Positions 6,005 through 6,337 of a stretch of 6,337 nt of DNA are shown piece after piece (within the stretch, counting starts at the first letter, position 1; every line of letters starts with the position of its first letter). The stretch is from Clostridia bacterium (GTDB lineage Bacteria > Bacillota > Clostridia > Oscillospirales > CAG-272). The DNA lies in assembly GCA_017395715.1 (NCBI GenBank), contig JAFQNZ010000303.1, positions 1 to 6,337 on the forward strand. Reading direction: 5' to 3'. A program made the translations under genes and the position numbers. The notes beneath the pieces were generated by a model. The model saw only the letters and a program-made list of their open reading frames with translations, was not told the origin of the DNA and did no database searches.

Positions 6005-6014
6005 GCGTATACGC
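6005..6014 (+). repeat. Perfect 10-base palindrome in the intergenic gap
   Basis: GCGTATACGC is a perfect inverted repeat with no loop, lying in the 34-base gap between two genes and seven bases before the ribosome site of the second. It could be a binding site or a small mRNA structure, or chance. Confidence 0.3.
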
Positions 6015-6031
6015 AAGCACAAGGAGAACAT

Positions 6032-6295
6032 ATGAAAGAAAGCATTTATGCCGCGATACGCGGAGAGTACGGCAAGCATGTTTTACCACCCGTTGGAACT
6101 GTCTATGATAAGGATCATACTGTCATCGTCTGTCCCGTCTGCAAGCGCAAGACGCTTGATAATTATGATATCTGCCGCCATTGCGGCTGGGAATACGACG
6201 GATTCCCGGAGGATCACTACTCCGCCGCCAACGGTGCAACACTTGCCGAATACCGCGAGGAATTTCGCAAAGCGATAAAAGAAAAAAGGAGATAA
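6032..6295 (+). CDS. Small CPCC-like zinc-ribbon protein
   Basis: 87-residue protein with two knuckles, CPVC (C34, C37) and CRHC (C48, C51), ten residues apart, which should bind one zinc. The following CGWEYDG, then YSAANGATLAEYREEFRKA (63-81), match the layout of the cysteine-rich CPCC family (CPxC, YDIC, a tryptophan-acidic patch, then S-x-x-N-G-x-x-L and a helix with a conserved phenylalanine). The first knuckle is CPVC rather than the CPCC that names the family. Its function is unknown; such small ribbons are thought to bind nucleic acid or protein. Strong AAGGAG at 6021-6026, five bases before the ATG, sets the start. No terminator separates it from the gene before it, and the next gene starts four bases after its stop, so it is in an operon. 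Confidence 0.82.
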   Translation: MKESIYAAIRGEYGKHVLPPVGTVYDKDHTVIVCPVCKRKTLDNYDICRHCGWEYDGFPEDHYSAANGATLAEYREEFRKAIKEKRR

Positions 6296-6299
6296 GATC

Positions 6300-6337
6300 A
6301 TGTTCAAATACATCTATTTCAATCCGCATCCCAAGGG
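6300..6337 (+). CDS. Start of a further gene in the operon (partial)
   Basis: Only the first twelve codons are visible, reading MFKYIYFNPHPK before the window ends. The start is supported by AAGGAG (6286-6291), eight bases upstream and inside the end of the previous gene, with a four-base intergenic gap that indicates co-transcription. The N-terminus resembles small proteins of mobile elements that begin with an NPxPKGK-type stretch, but this is a weak impression from twelve residues and no function is assigned. Confidence 0.65.
   Translation, partial: MFKYIYFNPHPK

Noticed and set aside
1..6337. tRNA, rRNA, CRISPR array, insertion sequence
   Set aside because: No cloverleaf, rRNA segment, regularly spaced repeats, transposase or terminal inverted repeats could be recognised by eye on either strand.

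Overview
The window looks like chromosomal DNA of a Bacillota bacterium of the class Clostridia, most likely a gut Oscillospirales/Ruminococcaceae-type anaerobe. The reasons are strong AGGAGG-type ribosome sites, sigma-A promoters with TG-extended -10 boxes, an NfnAB electron-bifurcating transhydrogenase, a bacterial serpin, and moderate GC with AT-rich spacers. The taxon is an inference from gene content and style; no rRNA or other marker is present.

Layout. (1) 1-690, minus strand: N-terminal half of a CCA tRNA nucleotidyltransferase, running off the left edge. (2) 691-879: a divergent promoter region with one sigma-A-type promoter for the minus-strand gene, one for the plus-strand operon, and a third plus-strand site that resembles an ECF promoter. 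(3) 880-2816: a two-gene operon with a 4-base stop/start overlap. It encodes an ECF-type sigma factor and a membrane-anchored protein with a short cytoplasmic N-terminus, one transmembrane helix and a full extracellular serpin domain. It ends at a strong intrinsic terminator. (4) 2955-5220: nfnA and nfnB with their own promoter and terminator. (5) 5401-6337: the start of another plus-strand operon of small proteins: a P-loop-like protein with a degenerate Walker A, a CPCC-like zinc-ribbon protein, and the first codons of a third gene. This last group may be accessory DNA, but no boundary or integrase is visible.

The most interesting unit is the sigma factor/serpin pair. The serpin protein sits where an anti-sigma factor normally sits. 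It has the topology of a transmembrane anti-sigma factor, and its operon appears to have an ECF-type promoter. A plausible reading is that the serpin is the extracellular sensor: attack by a protease on its reactive-centre loop would change its fold and release the sigma factor, which would then make more serpin. This is a hypothesis from architecture; nothing in the sequence proves the signalling step.

The other genes are housekeeping or energy metabolism. The CCA enzyme matures tRNA 3' ends. NfnAB couples NADH and reduced ferredoxin to NADP+ reduction in fermenting anaerobes.
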